Assembly (NCBI RefSeq): GCF_020103695.1
Contig: NZ_JAHXBF010000039.1
Coordinates: 1 to 64,000, forward strand
Direction: 5' to 3'
DNA: 64,000 nucleotides
Source of the DNA: Hyalangium versicolor
Lineage (GTDB): Bacteria > Myxococcota > Myxococcia > Myxococcales > Myxococcaceae
Both the position numbers and the translations under genes were made by a program. Below are positions 38,140-47,179 of the stretch, piece after piece. The notes beneath the pieces were generated by a model, which had not been told where the DNA came from, made no database searches, and was given only the letters and a program-made list of their open reading frames with translations. Each line of letters starts with the position of its first letter. Position 1 is the first letter of the stretch.

Positions 38140-38855
38140 GGCTTCGACTCCTTTCGTTCGCCTTCCAGGAGCAGGGTGAGCAGGGCATCGGCTACGGGTG
38201 GATCGCACGGGTCGGGGAACACGTGCGCTCCAGCAACGGCCGGTGCATGCCAGGGCCCCGTGAGCTGCACGGCCAGCACCTCCACCTCCGCGGCCCGCGC
38301 GAGCCTGAGTGCGGACTCCCTACCCTCGGGAGATGCCTCACCGAGGCAGGTTTGGCCCACCACGGTCACCTGCATGCCGGGCTGTGTCGGCTCCTCGCCC
38401 GGGGCGTAGGTGCCGGGCACGGAGGTGGAGCGTCTCAGGGGGACCACGGGTAGCCCTTCGCGATTCGCGGCATGGAGCCACTGCTCGGGTCGCCACGCGG
38501 GTCCCGCCAGGCTGTTGGCCCTGGGGCGGTTGATCACGGAACACGGCAGGCGGGTCAGCCACGCGAGCAGGAACGCTGTCAGCTCCGCGGCCACGTACGC
38601 GCGCTCCTCGCCGCGGATGAGAGCGAGCTCGCCCTCCGTCACGGCGGGAAGGCGGACGTAGACGCCGCGCAGATCCGCCGCGCGTAGGGGCACGCCTCCT
38701 ATGAGTGCGCGCAGCTCCTCCGCGGGGCCATCGTCGTAACGCCAGCCGGGCGCGCATAGATCATCCGGTGTCACCAACGCGGCTCCGTGCTCCGTCCAGC
38801 GCTGGACGAGCTTCCGGGCGGGCAGATCGTACCGGCTTGCGAGTACGAGCAGCAT
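38136..38855 (-). CDS. truncated ATP-grasp-like protein (pre-ATP-grasp domain only)
   Basis: The frame encodes 239 residues from ATG 38855, 10 bp after the charged protein's stop. It resembles the N-terminal half of the next gene's product: GVYVRLPAVTEGE corresponds to AYLRPHD, and CSVINRPRANSLAGPAWRPE to VINRPSAMAPNGSKPFQALQ. It lacks the ATP-binding Lys segment and the ExNPSPG metal site, so it cannot be an active ligase by itself. It ends in LLEGERKESKP, where its stop overlaps the ligase start. The frame is clean and the gene fits tightly, so this is a specialised short paralogue rather than a broken gene. A substrate-recognition or scaffold subunit for the ligase is a reasonable inference. 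Confidence 0.7.
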   Translation of the reverse strand: MLLVLASRYDLPARKLVQRWTEHGAALVTPDDLCAPGWRYDDGPAEELRALIGGVPLRAADLRGVYVRLPAVTEGELALIRGEERAYVAAELTAFLLAWLTRLPCSVINRPRANSLAGPAWRPEQWLHAANREGLPVVPLRRSTSVPGTYAPGEEPTQPGMQVTVVGQTCLGEASPEGRESALRLARAAEVEVLAVQLTGPWHAPAVAGAHVFPDPCDPPVADALLTLLLEGERKESKP

Positions 38856-38865
38856 GGAGTCGCGC

Positions 38866-39417
38866 CTACTTGCCCTTGTCGCCGGGCGGCTCACCCTCGG
38901 AGGCGCTGAGTGCGCGCTCGCCCACGGCGGGGCGCTCGTCCTTCGAGATGAAGGGCCCACCGACACCGAGGTGCTTCTCCAGTCGCTCGACGCGCCGGAG
39001 CAGATCGGTCGGGTCGACACGGCTTGCTGCGCTCGCGGTGGCGTTGGGGTCGTCACCCGTTCCTGGGCCGGGGATCTCGAGTTCCTTGATCTCCTTCTCC
39101 TTGAACTCCTTGTGTTCCTTCTCCTTGAACTCCTTGTGCTCCTTGTCCTTGAACTCCTTGAGCTCCTTGTCTTTGTCTTTGACGTCTTTGAGCTCCTTGT
39201 CCTTCTCCTTGTCCTTCTCTTTGTCTTTTTCTTTCTCCTTATCCTTGTCCTTGTCTTTTTCTTTCTCCTTGTCCTTGTCCTTTTCTTTCTCCTTGTCCTT
39301 CAGGTCCTTGTCCTTGAAGTCCTTCAGGTCCTTGTCTTTGTCCTTCAGGTCCTTGTCCTTCTCCTTGAACTCTTTGAATTCCTTCTCCTTGAGGTCCTTG
39401 ATGTGAATGGTTCCCAT
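38866..39417 (-). CDS. Lys/Asp/Glu-repeat protein, candidate substrate of the ATP-grasp ligase
   Basis: The frame encodes 183 residues from ATG 39417, with GAGGAG 7 nt before. After MGTIHI, residues 7-112 are almost only alternating Lys with Asp or Glu (KEKDKDKEKEKDKDKDKEKE and similar), broken at intervals by Leu, Phe, Val, His or Ile (KDLKD, KEFKE, KEHKE). A flexible Pro/Gly/Asp/Ala segment (114-135) leads to a conserved-looking tail with a short coiled coil (DPTDLLRRVERLEKHLGVGG, about 135-154) and an acidic end. Lys/carboxylate alternation could form a single alpha helix; it also supplies ideal partners for amide cross-linking by the ATP-grasp enzyme two genes downstream. The gene order precursor, short ATP-grasp, full ATP-grasp with overlaps supports that role. 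I recognise no named family. Confidence 0.8.
   Translation of the reverse strand: MGTIHIKDLKEKEFKEFKEKDKDLKDKDKDLKDFKDKDLKDKEKEKDKDKEKEKDKDKDKEKEKDKEKDKEKDKELKDVKDKDKELKEFKDKEHKEFKEKEHKEFKEKEIKELEIPGPGTGDDPNATASAASRVDPTDLLRRVERLEKHLGVGGPFISKDERPAVGERALSASEGEPPGDKGK
39082..39399 (-). repeat. low-complexity Lys/Asp/Glu coding repeat
   Basis: 318 bp of imperfect 3-, 6- and 12-bp repeats (plus strand tccttgtcctt, tctttctcctt). Purine-pyrimidine strand asymmetry is extreme: the coding strand is nearly all A/G. Base use differs sharply from the GC-rich surroundings because Lys codons here are often AAA or AAG. It is prone to slippage in steps of three. Confidence 0.85.
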
Positions 39418-39523
39418 GGGCGTTCTCCTCTGAGTAGAGCGAGTCGCGCTATGGGGCCTGTGACGGTGACGCAAGCGGTACCGGCCGCTCGCAGGCAGGG
39501 CTCAGCCGCACCGGATGGGCTGC

Positions 39524-40423
39524 TCAGGAGTGATGCTCATGCGGATGATCGGGCTCGTGGTGCTTGGGTGGGTGCTCGGAAGCACGAGGCGCGGGTGGGT
39601 GCTCCTCTCCGGCGTGTCTCTCGGGCTCCGCGCGAGGCGGGAGGGCCGCGGGTGGCGGCCGTGCGGGAGGAGGCGTCCTCGCGGCTTCCCGTTGAGGAGG
39701 CCTCGGAGCCGGGTGGCCCGGCGGTGGGGGTTGCAACGTCGTCCGTGGCAGCGGTTGCCCCGTGTCGCGCTCCACCATGCGTTGCTCGGGGCCTCGGTTC
39801 CAATGCTGCTGGCCGCGCGTGACCTGGTCTCGGATCTCCGCCGTCCGACGAAGCAGCAGATTCGCGCGCTCGGGAGGCAGCCGGTAGCGCGCCACGTCTG
39901 GTGCGAGGAAGCGCCTTCCCTCGACAAACGTCCAGTAGGGCCGCACCCGGAGCCCTGGGGGAGGGAGCGGTGCCCAGCCCGCATAGCCATCTCCCCACCT
40001 CCACTGCACCCAGGCGGGCGCCCACTCCGTGCCTGGGAGCCAGCACCAGCCGAAGGAGGGCTCGAAGAACCAGCGGCCATAGTGGAAGGGTGCCCAGCCC
40101 CAGTTCCAGGCGGAGACGAACGTCCATCCCCAGTCGCTGTACTGCCAGCTGCCGCCGGTGGCGTAGGGCACGAAGTCGGCTCCCACCACCCAGGGATACG
40201 GGCGCCAGACGGGCCCCACCCCCCCCGGTACAGTCACCCACTCTCCGTAGGGGGAGAGCACGTTGTAGAACTCAGCCTCCGCGCCCGCGGGGGCGACAGC
40301 CTCCGCGCTCACGCCCACCTCTTCTTCGCCCACCGCCACGCACCCGTGGAAGGCGAGCAGACAGAGTGAGCAACCAAAGGCCAGGCTGCACAGCTTCAAG
40401 AAACGCCAGGGCCGGGCTCTCAT
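39524..40423 (-). CDS. DUF6600-type Trp/Tyr-rich lipoprotein with His-rich tail
   Basis: The frame encodes 299 residues. The signal peptide ends in AFHGC (Cys28). A Trp/Tyr-rich domain (about 50-175) with LSPYGEWV, VWRPYPWVV, YSDWGWTFVSAWNWGWAPFH and WCWLPGTEWAPAWVQWRWGD fits the DUF6600 pattern, a domain of unknown function often on envelope proteins. The C-terminal third (about 215-299) is Pro/Arg-rich and ends in His repeats (HHEPDHPHEHHS), which may bind metal. It lies 106 bp upstream of the charged-repeat gene on the same strand and could be its first operon partner, though this link is uncertain. Confidence 0.82.
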   Translation of the reverse strand: MRARPWRFLKLCSLAFGCSLCLLAFHGCVAVGEEEVGVSAEAVAPAGAEAEFYNVLSPYGEWVTVPGGVGPVWRPYPWVVGADFVPYATGGSWQYSDWGWTFVSAWNWGWAPFHYGRWFFEPSFGWCWLPGTEWAPAWVQWRWGDGYAGWAPLPPPGLRVRPYWTFVEGRRFLAPDVARYRLPPERANLLLRRTAEIRDQVTRGQQHWNRGPEQRMVERDTGQPLPRTTLQPPPPGHPAPRPPQREAARTPPPARPPPAALPPRAEPERHAGEEHPPAPRASEHPPKHHEPDHPHEHHS

Positions 40424-40639
40424 GGATCACACCTCGCTTCGAAGTCTTCCGTGCAAGGTATGCACGCAAGCCAGGGCGAGCGTGGAGCATGCCCGGCGCC
40501 TGACGCGAGCAGCGTGAGCACGCCTTACTTCCCGCAGGGCTTGCGCCTCGGCCCAGCCGGGTCGGACTCTCGAGACCCGGTCGGCCAGTTCCAGCCCGCG
40601 ATTCAATACCAGACGGAGATTCGTTCCCGGGTGCTTCGG

Positions 40640-41726
40640 GCTGGTATTACGGACAGGGCCCGCAGTCCGCCAGGCAACTGATCGCGCTCTTGCCCGTGCC
40701 GCACGACTCCGAGATCTGGCAGATGCCATCGCCGCATTTGTAGATGTCTTGGGGCCGGATGCGCGTCGACAATGCAGGGTAGGTCTTCTTGTTGTAGGTG
40801 CACGAGGCGTAGAAGCCCTTGGTGCTGTCTGGGATACAGCCCGTGCCTCCGCCACAGGTGCCTGTGATGGTGATGGGCGAGCAGCTCGAGTTCGGACTCT
40901 CAAGCGAGCAGGCCCGCAGGGTGCTCTGCGCAGACGAGAGCTTCAGGTGCGGATCCTTGCAGACGAAGATGCCCTCGTTGCGGAACAGGTTGCCGTAGAA
41001 CGTGGCCTCCTGCTGGCTGTAGGTCGTGGCTTCCCCCGTGTCCATGTGCAGCACATTGCTTGGCGCATCCCGCCCGACGACCGAGATCTGCATGCTGACG
41101 CCAAACTTGTTCACATGGGCCGCGAGACACGCCGTGATGAGCTGTTCCTCCCTCTCGGAGGCGACCTGGCCACTGGCCCAGTTCGGCGTGAGGCCCAGCT
41201 CGCCCGTCCACGTGTAATGCACGCCAGTGGAAGGATGGGTCCAGGTGCGGCTCTCACTCGCGGGCACGGCGCAGCGGACCAGGTACCGCATCACCATGTC
41301 CGACAGGGCAGCCGGGTTCGAGTCGAACCAGGAAGCGAAGGAAGCCGTCGACAGTCCGTTGGTCCCCAGTCCGTTGGTCCCCAGTCCGTTGGTCCCCAGT
41401 CCGTTGGTCCCCAGTCCGTTGGGCGTCAGGCTATTGTTGGTGACCAGCGCGGAGTCCGAGCTGCTCATCCACGCCTCCTCGAAGGGAGACGCGGGCTCCG
41501 GAGCGCATCCCGCAACGAGGCAAAGGTTTGCCAGCATCCCGAGAAGATGGAGACATCCAGACTCGATTCGACCTTCTTGCTTGAACACATTCATATACTC
41601 CCCCCGTCACGCATACGTTACGGAAGGTTGAGGAGTTTCATACCCATGGAAAATCCTCAGGGACGCAGCAGCGTCCGGTTCTCGTAACAACTCCTCCCGC
41701 TCCTTGCGCGAGACTGTTATCCACCT
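40640..41726 (-). repeat. inverted repeat, left arm (~1.09 kb), with lipoprotein gene
   Basis: The reverse complement of this stretch matches about 47180-48266 through the whole lipoprotein gene, its promoter region and its ribosome binding site; for example ggtggataacagtctcgcg here and ggtggataatagtctcgcg there. Identity is high but not perfect. The arms face each other across about 5.45 kb. Confidence 0.85.
40647..41594 (-). CDS. LGTNG-repeat lipoprotein, paralogue A
   Basis: The frame encodes 315 residues. A long N-region and hydrophobic stretch end in LCLVAGC (Cys30). After an acidic linker comes a pentapeptide repeat, NGLGTNGLGTNGLGTNGLS (15-bp DNA unit, five copies around 41354-41424). 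The main domain (about 85-235) contains WTGELGLTPNWASGQVASER and LITACLAAHVNKFGVSMQIS. The C-terminal region is Cys-rich (CGGGTGC, CGDGICQISESCGTGKS, CLADCGPCP), like secreted disulfide modules of myxobacteria. A near-identical 315-residue copy is at 47312 on the other strand. A surface role is likely; no catalytic motif is recognised. Confidence 0.82.
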   Translation of the reverse strand: MNVFKQEGRIESGCLHLLGMLANLCLVAGCAPEPASPFEEAWMSSSDSALVTNNSLTPNGLGTNGLGTNGLGTNGLGTNGLSTASFASWFDSNPAALSDMVMRYLVRCAVPASESRTWTHPSTGVHYTWTGELGLTPNWASGQVASEREEQLITACLAAHVNKFGVSMQISVVGRDAPSNVLHMDTGEATTYSQQEATFYGNLFRNEGIFVCKDPHLKLSSAQSTLRACSLESPNSSCSPITITGTCGGGTGCIPDSTKGFYASCTYNKKTYPALSTRIRPQDIYKCGDGICQISESCGTGKSAISCLADCGPCP

Positions 41727-41739
41727 ACCGTCGTCGCCT

Positions 41740-42171
41740 TCATTCGCTCGTGGAGCCCGAGGTCACGGTGGAGTCACTGGTGGTGGTGGCCGGAGGGGGC
41801 TCTCCAAGGATGAGCATGAAGCAGCGCGCCAGCTCGTCGCGGGAGAGGACGCTCTCCACGGCCAGGACGTGGATGGAGCTGGGCGCCTGCGAAACCAGGA
41901 AGGCTCTGCCCTGGGGCAGACGCACCTCCTCGCCCTCGGTCTCGGGGGTGAGATCGCTCACCTGAGCCATCAGCAAGACCCGGACGGTCCTCGTTGCATC
42001 GTCTCGACTCACTACATAGACGATGGGCATGGCGGTGGTGAGGGGCCCTCGCACCGCGAAGCAGGCTTGATCACTCACCCTCGCCAGCGGGATGAGCGGC
42101 AAGGTGTTGACCTCGGTTCCGGTGAGGACCTCCAGGGTCCACTTCAGCTTCTCGTGCTTCGGTTTGATCAT
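41740..42171 (-). CDS. small cytoplasmic protein, function unknown
   Basis: The frame encodes 143 residues from ATG 42171 with AGGAGCG upstream. There is no signal peptide. The fold appears as alternating beta strands and a helix (LKWTLEVLTG, CFAVRGPLT, AMPIVYVVSRDD, RTVRVLLMAQVSD, RAFLVSQAPSSIHVLAVESV, LSRDELARCFMLIL) with a Thr/Ser/Pro-rich tail. It could be a DUF4384-like regulatory domain protein, but I cannot confirm this. It lies inside the segment bounded by the inverted repeats and is divergent from the secreted protein at 42592. Confidence 0.6.
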   Translation of the reverse strand: MIKPKHEKLKWTLEVLTGTEVNTLPLIPLARVSDQACFAVRGPLTTAMPIVYVVSRDDATRTVRVLLMAQVSDLTPETEGEEVRLPQGRAFLVSQAPSSIHVLAVESVLSRDELARCFMLILGEPPPATTTSDSTVTSGSTSE

Positions 42172-42591
42172 GACGCTCCTCGTCTTTCCTGGGGATGCTG
42201 GATCTTCCCGCGGCCCCCTGGCAAGGAGCTGCGGGGTCTCCTCGCCTGCATCGCGGTCCGAGCGCGGGTAGGGGCGAAGGAGCATGGGCACGACCTTGTT
42301 GCACGGGCCGGGCCGCAGCGGGCGCAGTGCGCACCGTGACGCAGAGCGCGCGGCACGCGGGCGCGCACGCGTGCCGTCCCACCCCGCGCGCGCGGAAACG
42401 CCCATGCCAGCGGCCCTTTGCCCGAGCGAGCCCCTCTGAGCGGCTCGGTTCGAGAGGGTTGGTACGACGGTTGCTCTAGCCCTTCCTCGTCCCGGGCCTG
42501 GTTCTCGGGGCGCCCCATCCCGGGGCGCATTCATGGCGAGCGACTCGCGCCATTGCGCGCGAGCGACGCCTCCTGACAGGGGAGTCTCCAT
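42172..42591. other. 420-bp divergent intergenic region, extremely GC-rich
   Basis: It separates the small unknown gene from the secreted beta-trefoil-like gene. It holds GC-rich inverted elements around 42335-42395 (gcgcgcggcacgcgggcgcgc) but no protein-like frame with a ribosome binding site. ATG 42592 is preceded by GGGGAG (about 42580). Both promoters must lie here; I see no clear consensus. Confidence 0.4.
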
Positions 42592-43677
42592 ATGAAGCAG
42601 TTCTTGAAGCAGCTCCGTTCTCTCTGTGGTGCCTTGGTGTCCGGAGCGACGCTCCTGGTTGCGGGGCAGTCCCAGGCGGCGTTGCTGATCAACGTCGACA
42701 CCGCGGGCTGCAACACCAACGTGGCCATCAACAACGCCATCGCCCAGAGCTTCCGCGTGGACGCGCAGACCCAGCTCGACAAGATCGAGATGTGGATCAA
42801 GCCCGAGCTCTACTACACGACTTCATACGCGATGGAGCTGTACTCCGGCGATGGGACGGGCGGGACGAAGATCTCCACCTCGCCGACGACGCTGAGCCTG
42901 GGCTCGCAGACGGGCGGCACGGCCTCGGGCTTCTATGCCTTCGCGTTCCCGAACGTCACGCTGCAAGCCAACCAGGCCTATACCTTCCGGCTGGTGAGGC
43001 TCTCCACGTACTCCGGCGCCTTCTCCGAGTGCGGCAACGTCTACCCCAACGGCAACCAGTACTGGCTGGGGTCCTCCGCGGACCCGTACTATGATGTGTC
43101 CTTCAAGCTGTACAGCGCGTCGCCGAGCGTGTCGCCGCTGGTCTACGGGCAGACGTACAGCATCCAGAACAGCTACCAGAACTGGCAGGGAGGCTACCTC
43201 GATACCCGCGCCGCCGGCTGCGAGGGCAACTTCCTCTGCGTGTCGACGGCCACTGTCCCCAACCGCGACAACGGCTCTGGCACGTGGAAGATCCTGTCCG
43301 CCAGTGGGAAGGCGGCGGGGACGCCCGTGTCCGCCGGCGACGACGTGTACCTGCTCAACATGCACCAGGGTAACGGCGGGTATCTCGACACCGCCTATCC
43401 CGGCTGCGAGGGCAACTTCTTCTGCGTGTCCACGGCGTACAGCAGCAGCCGGGATGGGGGCTCCGGTACCTGGAAGGTCCTGCCGAACGGGTCGACGAAC
43501 GGTCCGATCATGGAGGGCCAGCCCCTCCACCTGCTCAATGGCTACGCCAGCTACAATGTAGGCTTCCTGGACATCATGGGCACCGGCTGCGAGGGCAACT
43601 GGTACTGCGCGTCCACCAGCCTGCGCTGGGACCGCGACGGTGTCGGCACGGCGACCTGGCGGTTCTTCGCCCAGTAG
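42592..43677 (+). CDS. secreted protein with beta-trefoil-like three-repeat domain
   Basis: The frame encodes 361 residues. The signal peptide (about 1-29) ends at GQSQA. The N-terminal part (30-175) is a beta-sandwich-like domain (AQSFRVDAQTQLDKIEMWIK, QAYTFRLVRL). The C-terminal part has three ~60-residue repeats (about 180-361), each with LLN or QNS, then GYLDT or GFLDI, a CEGNFxC loop, VSTA, and RDGGSGTWKVL-like endings. A threefold repeat ending in TWKxL suggests a beta-trefoil, ricin-B or MIR-like carbohydrate-binding fold; this is inference. The paired Cys in each CEGN(F/W)xC motif is unusual. It may be a lectin or adhesin. Confidence 0.75.
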   Translation: MKQFLKQLRSLCGALVSGATLLVAGQSQAALLINVDTAGCNTNVAINNAIAQSFRVDAQTQLDKIEMWIKPELYYTTSYAMELYSGDGTGGTKISTSPTTLSLGSQTGGTASGFYAFAFPNVTLQANQAYTFRLVRLSTYSGAFSECGNVYPNGNQYWLGSSADPYYDVSFKLYSASPSVSPLVYGQTYSIQNSYQNWQGGYLDTRAAGCEGNFLCVSTATVPNRDNGSGTWKILSASGKAAGTPVSAGDDVYLLNMHQGNGGYLDTAYPGCEGNFFCVSTAYSSSRDGGSGTWKVLPNGSTNGPIMEGQPLHLLNGYASYNVGFLDIMGTGCEGNWYCASTSLRWDRDGVGTATWRFFAQ

Positions 43678-43743
43678 GCACGTCGTTGCCGCCGCCGAAG
43701 GCGCGGCCCTCCACCGCTGCCCCGCTATACTGCTCGCCTCCTC

Positions 43744-45741
43744 ATGGAGAAGGTTCTCGAGAGACAGGAAGGCGGCAGGGTGGAGGGTCCGACGGATCCC
43801 CTCCTGGGGACGCTCGTCGGGCAGTACCGGATCACCCGAGAGATTGCTCGGGGTGGCATGGGGGTGGTCTACGAGGCCATCCACGATGCCATCGGGCAAC
43901 GCGCCGCGGTGAAGGTCCTCCAGGACACGGGAGGGAGGGCCTCGGCGCTCCCGAGGTTCCTCAACGAGGCACGGGCTGTCAGCCGGGTGCAGCACCCAGG
44001 CATGGTTCGCATCTTCGACTTCGGCCAGTTGGCCTCGGCGGTGCCCTACATCCTCATGGAGTTCATCGAGGGTGAGCTGCTCCGGGTCCGCCTCTCGAGG
44101 CCCGAAGGCCGACTGGCGCCCGAGAGCGCCCTGCGCATTGCCCGGCAGATCGCCGCTGCCCTCGCCGCGGCACATGCGTGTGGCATCGTGCACCGTGACC
44201 TCAAGCCCGAGAACGTGATGCTCGTCCGGGATGAAGAGGCAGCGGGGGGCGAGCGGGTGAAGTTGCTCGACTTCGGCATCGCCAAACTCGTGGGAGACGA
44301 GCACTTCCGGACCACGGAGGGGACCGTGCTGGGCACGGCGCTCTACATGTCTCCCGAGCAGTCCGCGGGGAGCGAGGACATCGACGACCGCGCCGACGTC
44401 TATGCGCTCGGCGTCCTGCTCTACGAGATGTTCGCGGGCGCGCCGCCCTTCTCCGGCGGGTCCACGGCCGTCATGCGGCAGCACCTCTTCCAGGAGCCGC
44501 CTCCACTCCCCGAGGAGAGCGCTCTCTCGGGAGCGGGGCGCGAGCTCCTGCGCCGGATGCTGGCGAAGGAGCCCTCCCGGAGGCCGCGCATGGAGGAGGT
44601 GGCGGAGCTGCTCCAGCGCCTGGAGCGCGGCTCCTCCCTCGAGGGGGAACTCCCTGTCTCGCTGGTGCCCTCGAAGAGCACCAGCAGGCCCCACGAGAGA
44701 CAGGGCGTCCCGACCGTCGCGGAACGACGAAAGGTCACGGACACGCTTCGACCTCCGATGCGCCGCCGGTGGCCGCTCGTGGCGGGCGGGGTAGCGGTGA
44801 CGATGGTCACGGCGGTCTGGCTCGGCGCCCGGGCCTTGGAGCGGCCTCGAGCGGTGGTCCCGACGCTGGAGGGCATGGTGCGGCTGCCAGGAGGCTCATT
44901 CCGCATGGGCAGCACGCCCGAGGAGATCGGGACCGAGTGCGCGCGCCTGCCCGGAGGCTGCACGGCCGACGCACGCAGGCGCCTGGAGCGCGAGCTGCCG
45001 GCGCGGGAGGTCACCGTCTCGTCGTTCCAGCTCGACGCCTACGAGGTCACCCACGCCCAGTTTGCCGCGTTCCTCAGTCGCGTCTCGCCCTCGCTCGACG
45101 TGCGGGAGGACCGCGACGACCACCGCCCGCGCTTCGTGTACGACCGTGCCTCCGGGCTGCTGCTCGTGGATCTCTACCCGAGGGCCAGTGGCCTCGAGCG
45201 GACGACGGAGGGCCTCTTCTCCGTGCGCCCCGGGATGGAGAACAAGCCCGTGGTCCAGGTGACGTGGGATGGGGCCTCGCGGTACTGCCAGTTCCTCGGC
45301 AAGCGCCTGCCCACGGAGGCCGAGTGGGAGTTCGCCGCGCGCGGGGTGCAGCGCCGGACGTACCCCTGGGGAGAGGACGCTCCTCGGTGCGAGGGCGTCG
45401 TCTTCGGGCGCGAGGCGGGGGCCGGCTGCGAGCAGCTGAAGGGGCGCCGGGAGGACGTGGGCGCGGGCGCGCGGGATGTGACGAGCGAGGGCATCCACGA
45501 TCTCGGCGGGAGCGTGGGCGAGTGGGTCCAGGACGCGTTCACGCTGCCCTACTACGGCGCCTGTGGCGACTGCGTGAACCCGCGGGCCGCGGAGCCCCAC
45601 GTCCCTGTCGCCGAGGATCTGCGCCTGTTTCGCGGTGGGGCCTCCACGACGAACGCGCTGCTGTCCCGCGGGGCCACGCGCAGCCGCTGGAAGCGAGGGG
45701 ATGTCCAGGAGGGGATCGGTGTGCGCTGCGCATCCGAGTGA
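43744..45741 (+). CDS. Ser/Thr protein kinase fused to FGE-sulfatase (SUMF1-like) domain
   Basis: The frame encodes 665 residues. The kinase domain (about 25-290) has ARGGMGVVYEA, Lys57, HRDLKPENVML (His150, Asp152), DFG at 176-178 and GTALYMSPEQ. One membrane helix (about 343-364) separates it from an FGE-type domain (about 378-660) with VRLPGGSFRMGSTPEE, DAYEVTHAQFAAFL, VVQVTWDGASRYCQFLGKRL, PTEAEWEFAARG and the GGSVGEWVQDAF and FRGGA endings. In kinases this domain normally serves as an extracytoplasmic ligand-binding module rather than making formylglycine. It lies 7 bp before the FHA/sigma-54 activator gene, so kinase output probably goes to that FHA domain. Confidence 0.92.
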   Translation: MEKVLERQEGGRVEGPTDPLLGTLVGQYRITREIARGGMGVVYEAIHDAIGQRAAVKVLQDTGGRASALPRFLNEARAVSRVQHPGMVRIFDFGQLASAVPYILMEFIEGELLRVRLSRPEGRLAPESALRIARQIAAALAAAHACGIVHRDLKPENVMLVRDEEAAGGERVKLLDFGIAKLVGDEHFRTTEGTVLGTALYMSPEQSAGSEDIDDRADVYALGVLLYEMFAGAPPFSGGSTAVMRQHLFQEPPPLPEESALSGAGRELLRRMLAKEPSRRPRMEEVAELLQRLERGSSLEGELPVSLVPSKSTSRPHERQGVPTVAERRKVTDTLRPPMRRRWPLVAGGVAVTMVTAVWLGARALERPRAVVPTLEGMVRLPGGSFRMGSTPEEIGTECARLPGGCTADARRRLERELPAREVTVSSFQLDAYEVTHAQFAAFLSRVSPSLDVREDRDDHRPRFVYDRASGLLLVDLYPRASGLERTTEGLFSVRPGMENKPVVQVTWDGASRYCQFLGKRLPTEAEWEFAARGVQRRTYPWGEDAPRCEGVVFGREAGAGCEQLKGRREDVGAGARDVTSEGIHDLGGSVGEWVQDAFTLPYYGACGDCVNPRAAEPHVPVAEDLRLFRGGASTTNALLSRGATRSRWKRGDVQEGIGVRCASE

Positions 45742-45748
45742 GGGTGAA

Positions 45749-47089
<1,341 letters not shown>

Positions 47090-47179
47090 GTTCCCCAGGC
47101 TCGGGATCGGCTCTCGGCGCTGTTTACGGGAACGTTGCCTCGGCGGTGATCCAACGGACCGGACGCCCTTCTATCGATG

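Noticed and set aside
38854..39822. Plus-strand frame of 322 codons rich in Leu/Phe/Val that looks like membrane helices
   Set aside because: It is the antisense of the Lys/Asp/Glu tract (AAG/GAC/GAG complement to CTT/GTC/CTC). It has no ribosome binding site and overlaps well-supported genes on the minus strand.
40605..40648. AATACCAG/CTGGTATT inverted repeat as terminator of lipoprotein paralogue A
   Set aside because: The loop is long (28 nt), there is no T-run, and the stem includes part of the stop codon.
42823..44694. 623-codon minus-strand frame
   Set aside because: It runs antisense through two good genes and has no start site or motif.
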